Shown: in pieces, positions 23,558-34,537 of the stretch
Layout: each line of letters opens with the position of its first letter
Position numbering within the stretch: position 1 is the first letter of the stretch
Assembly: GCA_012976225.1 (NCBI GenBank)
Contig: JAAVVG010000005.1
Location: 868,001 to 932,000 of the forward strand
Length of the DNA: 64,000 nucleotides
Reading direction: 5' to 3'
Source: Golubevia sp. BC0850
Lineage: Eukaryota > Basidiomycota > Exobasidiomycetes > Golubeviales > Golubeviaceae
The notes under the pieces: generated by a model
Databases searched by the model: none
Seen by the model: only the letters and a program-made list of their open reading frames with translations
What the model was told of the DNA's origin: nothing
Program-made: the position numbers and the translations under genes

Positions 23558-25041
23558 ATGTCTGCTCAACGTGAATTCGCCAAATCTTCGACCAAGGTAA
23601 GACTCTTTCGCTCGCACGTTCTCTTCGACTTCTCTCAAAGCCCTTCCTTTCTTGCTGACCTCTCTTCCCGAATGGATCTCATCAGATCGGACCCATCGGT
23701 TATGGAGGTGAGTAATCGAGGAGCATCCAAGTCAGAGCACCTGTATCCGAGGAGTCTGATCTCTTGTCCCTTCTCTTTCCACAGCTATGGGAGCTGGTTC
23801 TTCTTTCTACGGAGAACCCCTACCTCAATCCGAAATGGACACTCTTTTGGAAAAGGCCCTAGACCTAGGAAGTAACCACTGGGATACTGTACGTTGAAGA
23901 CGTTGTCCCTCGCCTCCATTTTCAGGATCTCTGACATTTTCTTTCTTGTTGGGCTCCAACAGTCTGATATCTACACCCTGTTAAAATCAGGTGAAATGGG
24001 ATACAACGAGAAACAAATCGGCTCTTTCTTCAAGGTGAGACGCAATTCACCTTCGTCTATTTCCGCAAATCAAAACTGATCTCGAGAATCCTCTTCCCTC
24101 TACCCAGTCCCACCCAGGTTCTCGTGAAAAAGTCTTCCTAGCCACCAAGTTCGGCTTCACTCTTGAATTCAAGATCAAAGGAGAAGCGACATATGTCAAA
24201 TCTGCTTGCAAAGCTTCTCTGGAACGTCTGGGAGTAGACCACATCGATCTCTACTACATTCATCGTAAACCGATGGATGTCTCGATTGAAGAAACGATTG
24301 GAGCCATGCAAGAACTGAAAGATGCCGGAAAGATCAAGAATATTGGGGTTTCAGAATTCACAGTAGAGGATTTAGAAAGAGCTGAGAAAGTGGCTCACGT
24401 AGACGCTGTACAGATCGAACTGTCTGCCTGGACTCCTCAAGTCCTGAGCAATGGAATCTTGGACTGGTGTAAAAAGAATGGAACTGCTTTAGTCGCCTAT
24501 AGTGTAAGAAGAAACAAACCCTTGACTTTCCTTTGCCGCATGGGATTCTGACAAATTTATTCGTTTTCTCTATTCCTTCTCTGCAGCCTCTAGGCCGTGG
24601 TGCTCTTACTGGAGAATTCAAGATGGGGCAACTTGGTGAAGGTGACATGAGAAAGACCAGCTCTAGGTTCGCAGAGGAGGCTTTCGAACAGTGAGTTATG
24701 GCGACATGTTTCGTTCAACCCTCATGTGCGTCCTCTAATTCTTCTTTCTCTCCATTCCTCTTATCCACACTCTCAGCAACAAGGAATTAGTGAACTACAT
24801 CAAGTCTTTAGCGGAGAAGAAATCCGCTTCTCCAGCTCAAATCTCCCTCGCTTGGGTTCTAGCTCAAGACGCTTCAATCTTGGTCATTCCAGGAACTAGA
24901 CGTATGAAGTATCTCGAAGACAATGTCGGAGCTGCATCCGTCAAGTTGGAGGAGAAAGAACTAAAAGAGTTGAATGAATACGTAGAGAACTTCACTCCCA
25001 AAGGAGCTAGATATGATTTCTCGATGGGTGAAGCCTTCTAA
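23558..25041 (+). CDS. aldo/keto reductase (Yak/pyridoxal-reductase type)
   Basis: Seven exons (23558-23596, 23686-23707, 23785-23888, 23963-24034, 24108-24503, 24587-24690, 24777-25041) give 333 aa, normal for AKR enzymes. Exon 2 is just 22 nt. Motifs: IGPIGYGAMG, HWDTSDIY with the catalytic Asp and Tyr, KVFLATKFG with the catalytic Lys, ERLGVDHIDLYYIHRKP with the His, AVQIELSAWT, ALVAYSPLGRGALTG, and the NADPH-binding IPGTRRMKYLEDNVGA. It is a cytosolic NADPH-dependent carbonyl reductase. Closest in pattern to the Yakc/AKR8-13 group that includes pyridoxal reductase; the substrate cannot be read from sequence. The adjacent 5' flank is shared with the divergent secreted protein gene. Confidence 0.93.
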
Positions 25042-25409
25042 TTTGTCCTTAGTGCTTAACCTGTACCTGCTCCACCTTTCAGTCGCACTTAAAACAATCC
25101 CTCGGAATTCTTTGTTGTTTGATGTCCCTGAGTGTTTCTCAACTTCTAGCATGGTAGGATTAACTCCTGAGAGCTCGAGGGAAGGAGGGAAACTTGCAGT
25201 TGAAGGTGTGCTCCATCCTCTCAGACGTGACAGTGTGATTCAAAGTTCGTTTCGGGCTGAACCATTCTTCTAAGGAACGCTTCGTAGAAGGTGGGAGGAG
25301 TAAGGAGATTGATCAGAGATACGGTCGAATTCTGAAAGATCTGCGAGACGCCTTCTTGTTGCTCTCCTTGTTCCCTCCCACTCGCACCACCACCTTCAAT
25401 TCGACCAAG
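25042..25409. other. intergenic, upstream of MPC1
   Basis: About 370 nt between two plus-strand genes. Pyrimidine-rich just before the MPC1 start. No other feature recognised. Confidence 0.4.
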
Positions 25410-26454
25410 ATGGCATCTGGATTTTCAGCATGGATGCGATCCCCAGCAGCAAGGGAATACTTCTTCGTAAGTCAATCGTCCAGCTTTCTATCTACCTGCT
25501 CAGTTCGTCCTCCCTTCTTCTGACCCTCACTGCTCTCTTCTACCCTCAATCCCCCTTCCAATCCGCAATTCAATCTTGAAACCTCGCTTGATGATCCCAT
25601 GATCTAACTGATCGCCTTCTATTATCTAGTCCACTCATTTCTGGGGACCAGTTGCCAATTGGGGTCTACCTTTAGCTGCCATTGCAGATTTGAAGAAGGA
25701 TGAAGAGATGATCTCTGGAACCATGACTTCCGCTCTTGCTTGTTACTCGTGAGTCTCATGATGATAAGAAGAGGTTCATGGCATTATCGGATTACACAGA
25801 GAGAGGGGGGATAGCTAGATGAAGGAAACGGAGGAGGGTTCAGAGAGTGCAGATTTTGGGAGTGGCTGTTGAGTCGCAGCTTTGAATCGGAAGTGGAAGG
25901 TATGTGCCCCAGATCGAAGGTCGTAGGCTCAAGATCATCTAGATGTCCATTTGAACGATCTCATAGCAGACTTGAGAGCTTGATGCTTATCTTTAGTGGA
26001 GGTAGGCTTCCGAAGCACCACAAGCGCCTCTTGCCCTTCTCTGGGACTGATTTTTCAGTTCTGTCAACTGCCACGAACTGAAGAAAGGCTTTCGAGGCTA
26101 ACCTTTCTAAATTCTGGCAATTTCTCTCGCAGCCTCGTCTTCATGCGATTTGCCTGGAGAGTCCAGCCTCGTAATTATCTTCTATTTGCTTGCCATGCCA
26201 CAAACGCTGCTGCTCAGATCACACAGGGGGCTAGATTTGTTGTGAGTATCTCGAAAGTTTTCACGTCCCTCTTGGAACTAGGAGAAGGGGCGACGGGCGA
26301 GGCAGGTGGGGATCAGTGGCCTTCGTCTCGAGCTAACGTCCCCTCCTCTGCTGCCCCTCTCCTTCCATCCCAACAGAACTACTTCCACATGGGAGGGAAA
26401 GATAAGAGAGAAGCTCTGATAACTCCTTCTACTCCTCAGGTAGCTGCTGCTTAA
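25410..26454 (+). CDS. MPC1: mitochondrial pyruvate carrier subunit 1
   Basis: Four exons (25410-25466, 25630-25748, 26133-26241, 26377-26454) give 120 aa, the family length. Motifs: [39 protein letters not shown], the helix [20 protein letters not shown], and [19 protein letters not shown]. With MPC2 or MPC3 it forms the inner-membrane heterodimer that imports pyruvate into the matrix. No partner subunit is in the window. Intron 3 (25749-26132, 384 nt) is much longer than the window norm but shows no coding content. The gene lies three genes away from the gluconeogenic FBP1 region, with no sign of co-regulation. Confidence 0.94.
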
Positions 26455-26785
26455 GGACCAAGTCATTCATTTCTCCCTTTCTAGATCCCAAACATCCTGT
26501 GCTTTTATCCCTCTCTTTCTCTCTGGTAAATATGAATACATCGTCATCTCTTATTACCTGTCTTCTGTATGAGCTTCAAGTTGCTCTGTCATCTGGACTC
26601 CTGAACTTTCTCAGATTTGGAAAGCTCAGAATCAGTCGAGCAAGGTCGAATTCTCACGCAGTAGCTCTAATCAGTTACGTCCATGACAAGCTGGATCCCC
26701 ATTTCAAAGCACGAAGTAGCATATTTATTTGCAAGTTGGAGCAGATCCGATACCCTCAAAGTGGCATATGAGCGAGTCCCTCGAT
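26455..26785. other. intergenic between convergent genes
   Basis: Spacer between MPC1 (+) and the P450 gene (-), expected to hold the two 3' untranslated regions. Nothing else seen. Confidence 0.4.
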
Positions 26786-29139
26786 TTAGACTCTCGAGAC
26801 CTTCAAAGGCATCGCGATACTCTGAGATTCGGCTACAAAGGGCCTAGATCGATAGTAAGAGGGGTGAACAGGTAAAAGAAGAGATCACGATCAGTTCGAA
26901 GTCAGAAGACCAAAAGTAAGGAGTGGCGTTGTACCCATCAATCTCATTCGGTTCTCCAACCTCAGAACACTCACTTTTGCAACAAGGCATGGGTAGGTTT
27001 GATTTCGAAACCAGCGTCCTCGAACTTGAAGTTCGAAAGCAGCTCAATCAAGAAAGCCCTCATTTCGAACATGGCGAAGGTAGATCCGATGCTGAGAAAT
27101 GGAAAGAAGGAAAGTTGAGTTGGGAAAGAGACTCAAAATCTCCCTGTACAGTCGAGATACGCACCAAGCCTTTGGACCTGATAAGAAGCTGAAGATCCCC
27201 CAAGGAGGAAATTTGGCTTTCGAGTGGTCTTGCGGAAGGGTCTCGAAACGGGTAGGATTGAACTCTAGAGGATTTTCTCCGAAGAATCTTTCTTCCAAGT
27301 GAGGATGAGCAAGACCCAGAGACATTTCAGTACCTTCTGGAACGTGCAAAGAGCTAGCGATGAGAATTTGAGAAAATTCTAAGTTAGTATGAGGTTTTGG
27401 ACCTGAGATGAAAAGGAAAAGCTTTCCGCCTGCGATACTCACTGAATCTCTTGTCCATCCACACCTTTAATTGGACTGAACAGAGGGATGACCATATCTT
27501 TCATCGCAATTCTCTCTGTTGTTACCACTGGAGGAATGAGTCTAAGAGTCTCCAAGATGATGTTGGTGATCATTTGAGCTTCTGGAGAATCAGGATCGCT
27601 GCGAAGACTCTCCTGGTTAGCCAGGATATGTTTTCGGAGCTTATCTTGAATCTCCGGGTTCTTTGCCAGGTAGTAGATACAGAACGTGGTGGTGTTTGAG
27701 GAAGTTTCGAAACCGGCTGAAAGAAGTGAGAGCGAGAGGCAGCGTGTAAGAGGTAGTAGAGAGAAGGCTTCTACCAGCCTTGTACTGAAACGGTCGATCA
27801 CTTCGATTTGGCTCCTCAATTTTGGACCCCACAAGATTGAAGGCAGTCAAAGGACGATTTGGAAACCATTTGCTCTATACTCGCCGAACAAGAAGGTCTG
27901 AAGCTGTCCTTGAACTGCAGGGCAAGTGTGTAAATGAGCAGATGATGTGTGAGCTATCAGAGCCTGGAGACATTTAGGATGATTATACACAATCGGCTCT
28001 TGAACTCACCTTCATCATCAGTCATTCTTTCACTCTCTTTAAGTTCCGGAGACATGTTTGCCTTCAGCAGAAGATGCAACAGATCCTTTTTTCCACTGAA
28101 CACTTCTGATCCTGTCCCTCTTTCCATCTTCATTTCTTTCCTAATCTCTTCGGCTTTCTCTGAGATGAGGTCTTTAGAGATCTTCTTCATCAACGCATTC
28201 TGAGCGATAGTAGTCCGATTTCTAGCAGTGAGAGGCCATCTCTGAGAGGGAGGGAATGGAAGAAAGAAATCTGATCAGTTTCAAGAAGCCACAGCGACAT
28301 TTACGAAGAACACGAATTTGACTCACACAAGCAGGAGTGTAAATAAAAGCCGATAGAAGAATCAAAAAGACAAAGCCTGAAGTGAACTCAGCGAGACTTG
28401 CTTCTATCAAAGACTTGAAACCTCTTGAAAGTTCCGTAGCTTCTTCTCCTTGTTCCAGGGCCTTGAAATCGAATCCAAATCCACATCTCCCTATGACGTC
28501 TAAAGCCGAACAGTTCATGAAGGTTGCAACGTTGATGACCACTGATTTCGATTTGTCATTCTTCGAGCAGAGCTTGTTCCACTTCTCATCTCCACCTTTA
28601 ACCACCGACTTCTCCACTTGTTGAGCTAGACTGGTGGCTGTGGTCATGAATTCTGGATAAAGAGACTTGATATTTTGATTGGTGAAGGAAGGCGCAACAC
28701 TCTTCCTTTGCCTTCTGTGAGTCTGTCCGTATTGTCCAACTAAACCCTTTCCTATGATGAAGAAGATCATCTCGGTCCTGATGGAGTTCGATTGAAAGCT
28801 TTCGATATCGTTACAGACGAACTGAATTGCTTTGACGTCCAATATTGTAAGGCGCTTCCCTCCAGCCATATCTGGGAAGAGAAACACGTTTCCGAGTTGC
28901 TTTTGATACTGATGCTCTATTTCACCCGGTTTGAGGTGATCAGTGTCCTTTCTGTTACCTAAGAGCCAGCTTTTCCTTTCCGGCATAGGTAGGTTGGCTA
29001 GAGGAGACTTGGGAGCAGAGACCCACGAAGAGATGACGAAGGCCAGGAGCGGAAGAAAGATGAGGAGCATTGGAGGGATTAGGACTGGATCCATTAACCA
29101 ATTCATCACTGAGGATTTGGATTCAATACTGGAATTCAT
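26786..29139 (-). CDS. cytochrome P450 monooxygenase
   Basis: Seven exons (29139-28327, 28241-28010, 27914-27885, 27716-27443, 27353-27165, 27091-26975, 26843-26786) give 570 aa. An N-terminal membrane anchor (LMDPVLIPPMLLIFLPLLAF) is followed by the P450 fold: GQYGQTHRRQRKSVAPSF (helix C), I-helix QTFLFAGFETSSNTT, the ETLR of helix K, FNPTRF, and the heme loop FLSGPKACIG with the Cys ligand; Lys replaces the usual Arg. The I-helix motif exists only after splicing a 30-nt exon whose downstream intron (27884-27717) has a GC donor (GCGAGT). The heme loop is also split by an intron. Family looks like fungal CYP4-related clans acting on hydrophobic substrates; the substrate is unknown and no partner pathway genes are adjacent. 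Confidence 0.92.
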
Positions 29140-29296
29140 CTTTCGAGATTTGAATAGGAAAGAATGAGTGGGGAAGAACTTCAACTGTTCAAGAAGCAAA
29201 AGCAAAAATCCCTGACCTGGAAGATCTTCCTGAGACCTCTTTCCGAAGGAGTGCGCTTCTTCCCGACAAAAACAACAACATCAAAACAACACAAGT

Positions 29297-31690
29297 ATGC
29301 CTTCTCATCTTGTGGTCAAGATTGGCTCGGATAGACATTCAGAGAAAGAAGCTATCATCAATCAATCATCAAGACCTTTCGAAATTGACACAGAGGTGAG
29401 CAAACAATAGTATTGGATCTTGAATCATCCTCAATCCTCTACAACTCACTCAACACTGTCGCCTCGCCTCGCCTCTATCCAACTTCAGCACTTCGTCGGT
29501 AGAGTACTAATAAGAGTCAGAGATGCCCCAGGTGCGAGGGAAGGTGAACCGGGGATGGAATACTTCAGAGGTGAGTCTCGTTGGATCCAAACATTCCAGG
29601 TGGAGTTGCAGAGTCGCTTTGGAGCGACGTCCTTACCCTCTCTGGCTTGGCTTCGCTAGAGAGAGTTAGAAGGTACGAAAGAAATAGAACTGAGAATCCT
29701 GTCAAGTGAAGACGTGCTTCTCCCAGCGGAAGAGCTCAAGGAAGCTCAACTCCTTCTCCCTCCTTTCTCCCCTCCCCGTGCCATCCATTCTCGACCCTTA
29801 TCCCTCTAGACCGGTCACGCAAGTTCTGCATTCAAATTGAAGGTCGCTTCAAGAGACCATGGAAAGGAAGTGAGATCCTTTTTGGAACTGATTTCGATCA
29901 TCTAGTCGACATTCCTCGAACTCCATTCAACACTGGAATGAGAATCGCAAGGTTCATCGATCCATGCACTTTCTACGAAGAACACCCACCTTCTGGAAGG
30001 CCTTACATTATGTCTCCTTACGCAGCTTGCATGAACACCATCTGCGCGTGGCCAGCCCCTTCAAGAGCTCATGACGCTGTCGTGGTTCTTAGACACGTTA
30101 ACAGGATCAATTCTCCGGCAATCACAAGATCAACTACTCCAATTCTGAATGGGAACAAAACAGCTGGCTCTTCCTTAACGAGTAGTCCTCATAACAGTGA
30201 TGATGAAGGAGATGTCGTGCCGGTGGAGAGCTTACAGAGGTCAGATTCTGCCAAGACGGAGGAAACTTCAAAGAAGAAGAAGAGGGCTAGTTGGTTTGGA
30301 GGATTTGGAGGGCAACCGAAAGAGAACGAGAGGAAACCGAAGAAGTATTGGAGATTCGTAGGATTTAAGGTGAGTGATCTTGAAAGAGCCGAGAACCCTT
30401 TTCGAGCCCTACTGTCTTCCCTTGAGCGAAGCGCTAATCCTAAAGTTCTATTCTCTTCTCTTCTTCGAATGCAGGATGAGCCAGCTGTACGAGCGATCTT
30501 GGAAGCTCATCATGCCACACCTAGAATCGAACGATCTTCTTCGATAGCTCGGAGCGCTTCAACTTCTTCTCGGAGACAAGGTTCCACTGGTTCGGAGACT
30601 TCTACAGCAGACAGGAAGCTCTCAGCTTCGGACGTTCAACATGGTCCTACTCCTCCAACTCTCTCTCGACTAGGAACGTCAAACCTAGGAGAAACGTTGG
30701 CACCTCCAGATAGGTCTCACACTCCAAACCATGATTTCGACTCTAGATCTCTAAGCCCTTCTTTAGGTTCACCTTCTACCTTCACCTCATCTCTACCAGT
30801 CGTCTCATCTTCAAACCATCCCCATATTGCTAGATCTCCAAGTCCTCTGGCAAAGGAGCACTCTGCAGCCCCACCTCTATCGACAGGTCTAGGAACTCAA
30901 ACCTCAAATCCTCAGACCTCTTCGAACTCCTCGAACTCTGGATCCAATCCAATTCTAGTAGCTCCGAAGGCTCAAGTTCCTCAGTTCCCACCTTTAGAAA
31001 GAATCTCAACATCTGTGAGAAAGGAAGCAGAGCAAGCGGCTTTGTCGGATGGATTAGAAGAAAGAGACTTTAAAGTTGCTGAAGAACTAATGGGACACCT
31101 GCACGTCAATCACGATGGCAAAGGGTGGGAAAGCAAATTAGATGATCAGTTAGGTCCTTATAGGTTCTCTGATCCAAAGACTGATATGATGGAAGGTGAG
31201 TCATTCCCGTCCAAACCCGAGTAAAGTCGAGGGATACTTCTGATTATAACACCAATTCTTTGGGACTGCTCTTTCCAGACAATGCCTTCATCTTCAAGTT
31301 GGATTCCGTCCCAGTTCCAAAAAGAAGGAAGCACTTCGCCGATGAGAAGAACAGGGAGGAGTTCACTTACGATCCTGACATCGTCTACGGCACTAGTTTC
31401 TTTACAGATGCTGCCGGTGAGTATACCCATCTCATGCTCTGTCCGATCACCTTTTCCCTCTGTTCCTCGCTGTCGCACTTACTCACCTCACGATGCTGAC
31501 TTTCTTCCCTACTACCCCCCATGCTTTCTCCTTCTCAGACCTCAACACCCTTTCGCTTTCTTTAGGACCCGTGAAGATGGGACTCCAACGTTTCTTCACC
31601 GACATGCCCATCAGATATTCACTGCGCGCAACTGGACCCGAAGAGTTGACCTTTTGCACAGTCTCTTTCCAACTAGTCGAAGACAAATAA
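29297..31690 (+). CDS. UPF0590/DUF1769 family protein
   Basis: Six exons (29297-29395, 29489-29570, 29810-30369, 30475-31195, 31279-31416, 31539-31690) give 583 aa. The DUF1769 pattern is visible: IRVRDAPG, EYFRDRSRKFCIQIEGRFK, EILFGTDFDHLVDIPRTPF, RIARFIDPCTFYEEHPP, YIMSPYAACMNTICAW, and after a long Ser/Thr/Pro-rich insertion (about residues 290-430) YDPDIVYGTSFFTDAADLNT and FTDMPIRYSLRATG. The family is conserved in fungi without a known function. The intron 29571-29809 (239 nt) contains a possible alternative exon at 29600-29672 bounded by AG and GTACGA; I skipped it because the family runs directly from EYFR to DRSRKF and because its phase does not fit. Confidence 0.82.
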
Positions 31691-32544
31691 ATAGTGAAAA
31701 CGGTGGAACTGGTAAATATTATATGGAGACTATTTCCTTCTTCTCCGTCTCGGCCATCAACTTTTCTTTTCTTCCTCATTCTCTTCTACGTCAAATCAAA
31801 AGTCTCCCGTTTCCCCCTTGCGATCTCGGTCCATCCAAACTCATCTTTCGTAATCTCAACGACCCTTCTTCCCGTGACTCGGACAGAACCTCACCAATAA
31901 ATTGTAGAATTTCTGTCAAATAAAACTTTCGATCTCTTATAGATACCGTATTCAATTAATCAAAAAGTCAAATTTTCCCGGAAGACTGTGCTTCTGCCTA
32001 GTCCTCTCGAACCGACTGTTGACAGAGCCAACACCAAGCTTCAGGACTGAACCTACATCTGAAAATTCGGAAGGGGTATGTTGCTGATGCTGTTTGTATT
32101 AGAAGCAAAGCAAAGGAGGAATAGAGAAGAGTTCTGCCGATTCAACCTGCAGGCGATTCTTTCTTACGATGTCAAAGTATGCATCGAGTTGAAGGTGTTG
32201 AAGATCAGAGAATCTTTGATATGATTCGCGCTTTTTGGGATTTGAACTTGAATGTTGCATCTTGGATGAGAAAGTGAGGAATGTAGTAGAGAAGACGAAT
32301 AATATTGACTGCTCGCGAACTAGGAGTTGCCACCAGAAAAAGGATGTGGAATGGGAAGAAGCTCCTGTTTGGCTTTCAGTCAGATTATTGAACTGGTTTC
32401 AAATTCAAAGCGAGGAAAATAAAGTGGACTTATGAAGTACAAAAAGTCACCGCCCGAGCGGGAGCAACACAAAAACTAGCTTCAAACGTCCAACTCCAAT
32501 GGTTCAAATCACTTCTCTAACCCAGCAAGGGAAGTTTCAAAGAC
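31691..32544. other. intergenic between convergent genes
   Basis: About 850 nt with only short open frames and none recognisable. TC-rich near 31740-31860, AT-rich near 31920. Nothing else seen. Confidence 0.35.
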
Positions 32545-33150
32545 TCATTGTTCAGTCTGACCGTAACCTCCGGCTAGACCAGCTAGAGTGGTTTTTGGTT
32601 CTTCAGGGGCTGTCTGTGAAAATTGGGAAGAAAGACTTGAGAGAAGAGAGTCTAAGTTGATTGGAGCTGTGTAAGTGCGATCTGGACCTGTTGACGAGGA
32701 AAGAGGAGGTGGAGGAGGTGGAGGAGGTGGAGTTGAAGTTGGAGGTGGAGATGGAGAGGACGAGCTTGAAGGCAGATTCGAGGTGGAAGAAGTGGGAGGT
32801 GGAAGACTTGAAGAAGTTATAGGAGCGATAGCGGACGAAAGAGGGGGAGAGGATTGATTGCTAGTTGAAAGTATTTCAGTGCTTTCGGTTGAAGCGACAG
32901 TCTGAGTCGCTGGAGGCAGTGGCGTCGAAGAAGAATCATCGTCGTCGTCACCTAGAACAGCGACCGCTGCTGCGGCTCCAGCGGCTCCCCAAACTAGCCT
33001 GTATAGTCAAGTGACACGAAAGAGGAAAGAAAGAAAGAAAGCAGATGAGTGATCAGTGGAAGGCTGGCTACCTCGTCAACCTTCTCTTCAGGTTACTCAC
33101 CCATTTGCATCAGCAGTAGTAGGATCTTGGCATCTCCGCCTCAAAGTCCC
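32545..33150 (-). CDS. Pro/Ser-rich open frame, possible tail of the neighbouring secreted protein
   Basis: An exon 32998-32545 reads 150 residues: LVWGAAGAAAAVAVLG, then DDDDDSSS, Thr/Ser-rich sequence, a run of nine Pro, and PINLDSLLSSLSSQFSQ with stop at 32545. A good GTGAGT donor (33100-33095) and CAG acceptor join it to an upstream piece reading GGTLRRCQDPTTADANG. That piece overlaps the end of the secreted-protein frame in another phase, and no independent ATG is visible. Either it is the true C-terminus of the gene at 33141-34056 after a one-base frame change, or an alternatively spliced end, or a relic. Confidence 0.35.
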
Positions 33151-34056
33151 ACCTTGCCTTCCACAAAGTTTTCCAGATCGAAATTGACATCGTCCAAAGT
33201 GCGGATGTCCCAACCAGTCTGATTTGGGTCAATGAAACGAGCTTGGGCTTGAACTTGAGTTGCAACTTCGAACATGTCAATGTAAACCTTTTTCATGAAT
33301 TCATCTTTAGATAGTATATTCAGCTCTGATACGGATAGAGGGGCTCTGATCGTAAAAATGTGATGAATTTCCCGTGTCACGAAGAAGTGGGTGTCGAAGG
33401 TAAATGCAGTGTAAGCTGACATTCCCGCGAGCCGTTTTGCGTCTCCTTTCACAGCATTCCAATTAGCATAATTAGCTAATGCTGCACCTTTGGTTCGAAC
33501 GTTCATGAGATTTTTCCACATGACGCCTTTTGACAAATCAACGTCCCGATGGCACCATCTCAAATTGTCGACTGAGTTGATAAGAGTTCGAAGTGATTTG
33601 TAGACCTCGGAATCCTCTGAAGAAGTTTGGCAGAAACGTTCGTAGTTAGGACCTAGTAACGCATTTTTGATCAAGTGCGCGACGTATTGAACCTCGACCA
33701 CGCTGTAGGTAGATTGAGGAGAGAGGGTACTTAGAGTCGTCCCTGCCATTGGGTCTGAATCCGATTGGTGGGATGAGGCCAGACTGGAGTTGTCGCCAAT
33801 GCCTTACCCCATTGCCGTCTTGCAGCTCGAACGCTCCTGTGTCTAGCATTCCTCTGGTCAGTGCTTGGGGATCGACTGTCAGGATTCCATCTCTAACCAG
33901 TCCGCCAACTTCAGGAGGGCCATTCTCTAAGTTGCTTCTGTATTGATCTTCCAGCTTGAGTTCACTCTTGAAGCTGGGGCAGAGCTTGGTGGCCAAGGAA
34001 GCTGGATTTGAGGGGACTAGCGCCATCGGAAAAGTGAAAAAGAAGCTGAGCAGCAT
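33141..34056 (-). CDS. putative secreted protein, unknown family
   Basis: I do not recognise this protein. ATG 34056 opens a hydrophobic leader (MLLSFFFTFPMALVPSNPASLA), about 95 nt downstream of a TATAAAAG box, so it is my preferred start; Met at 34149 also precedes a hydrophobic stretch but would overlap the core promoter. Two frames of good coding character must be joined. A GTACCC donor and CTACAG acceptor (33730-33703) keep the phase and give 295 aa, but this intron would be only 28 nt, far shorter than any other here. Otherwise there is a frameshift. The body is rich in aromatic residues and His/Trp (RHWRQLQSGLIPPIGF, WCHRDVDL, HFFVTREIHHIFTI). The stop at 33141 falls just before the Pro/Ser-rich frame. 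Confidence 0.45.
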
Positions 34057-34150
34057 TTTGAAGTAGAGCAGGATTGATGGTTGGAGTTTGACCGGCAAAC
34101 AGAAGAAAGTGATGAGAGACAAGAAAAAAAAAGTAGCGAAAGGGGTCATC

Positions 34151-34158
34151 CTTTTATA
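34151..34158 (-). promoter_or_regulatory. TATA box TATAAAAG
   Basis: Perfect TATAAAAG on the minus strand, about 95 nt upstream of the chosen ATG of the putative secreted-protein gene. Expected spacing to a start of transcription then ATG fits. Confidence 0.55.
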
Positions 34159-34537
34159 GCCATGTCTGCTAGCTTTAATCGAAAGGGAAATTTCTGATTC
34201 AATACAAAATGTGGATGTTGGCGTCAGAACGAAAAGCGAGGTCAAACAAGACAGTCGGGGCTAAGAAGGGTGGAAGATTCTGTTCATACTCAGAAGGAGT
34301 AAGGGAATGACGCCCATTCTTCTACTGAGTATCTCAATCATAGAAAAAGCAGCCTTTGGCGTAACAATGTGGGGTTTATGGTAAGGCCATGGGAACAGAT
34401 TTCCAGTCTTGGGATGGATGTGGACGCTGACAAGCTGTACATACTTCTCTGACCACCAGGAGTGGGTGCTGAATTGGGCGTTCAATCCATGTTGTTGATA
34501 TGTTTCGAAATCCCGACTTTCGCACACCTCGAAGATG

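Noticed and set aside
27641-27850. An extra P450 exon reading KIEEPNRSDRPFQYKA
   Set aside because: It would destroy the I-helix; the 30-nt exon 27914-27885 with a GC donor gives the exact family motif.
32675-32857. Gly/Glu/Val-rich plus-strand protein
   Set aside because: It is the antisense shadow of the Pro/Ser-rich minus-strand exon.
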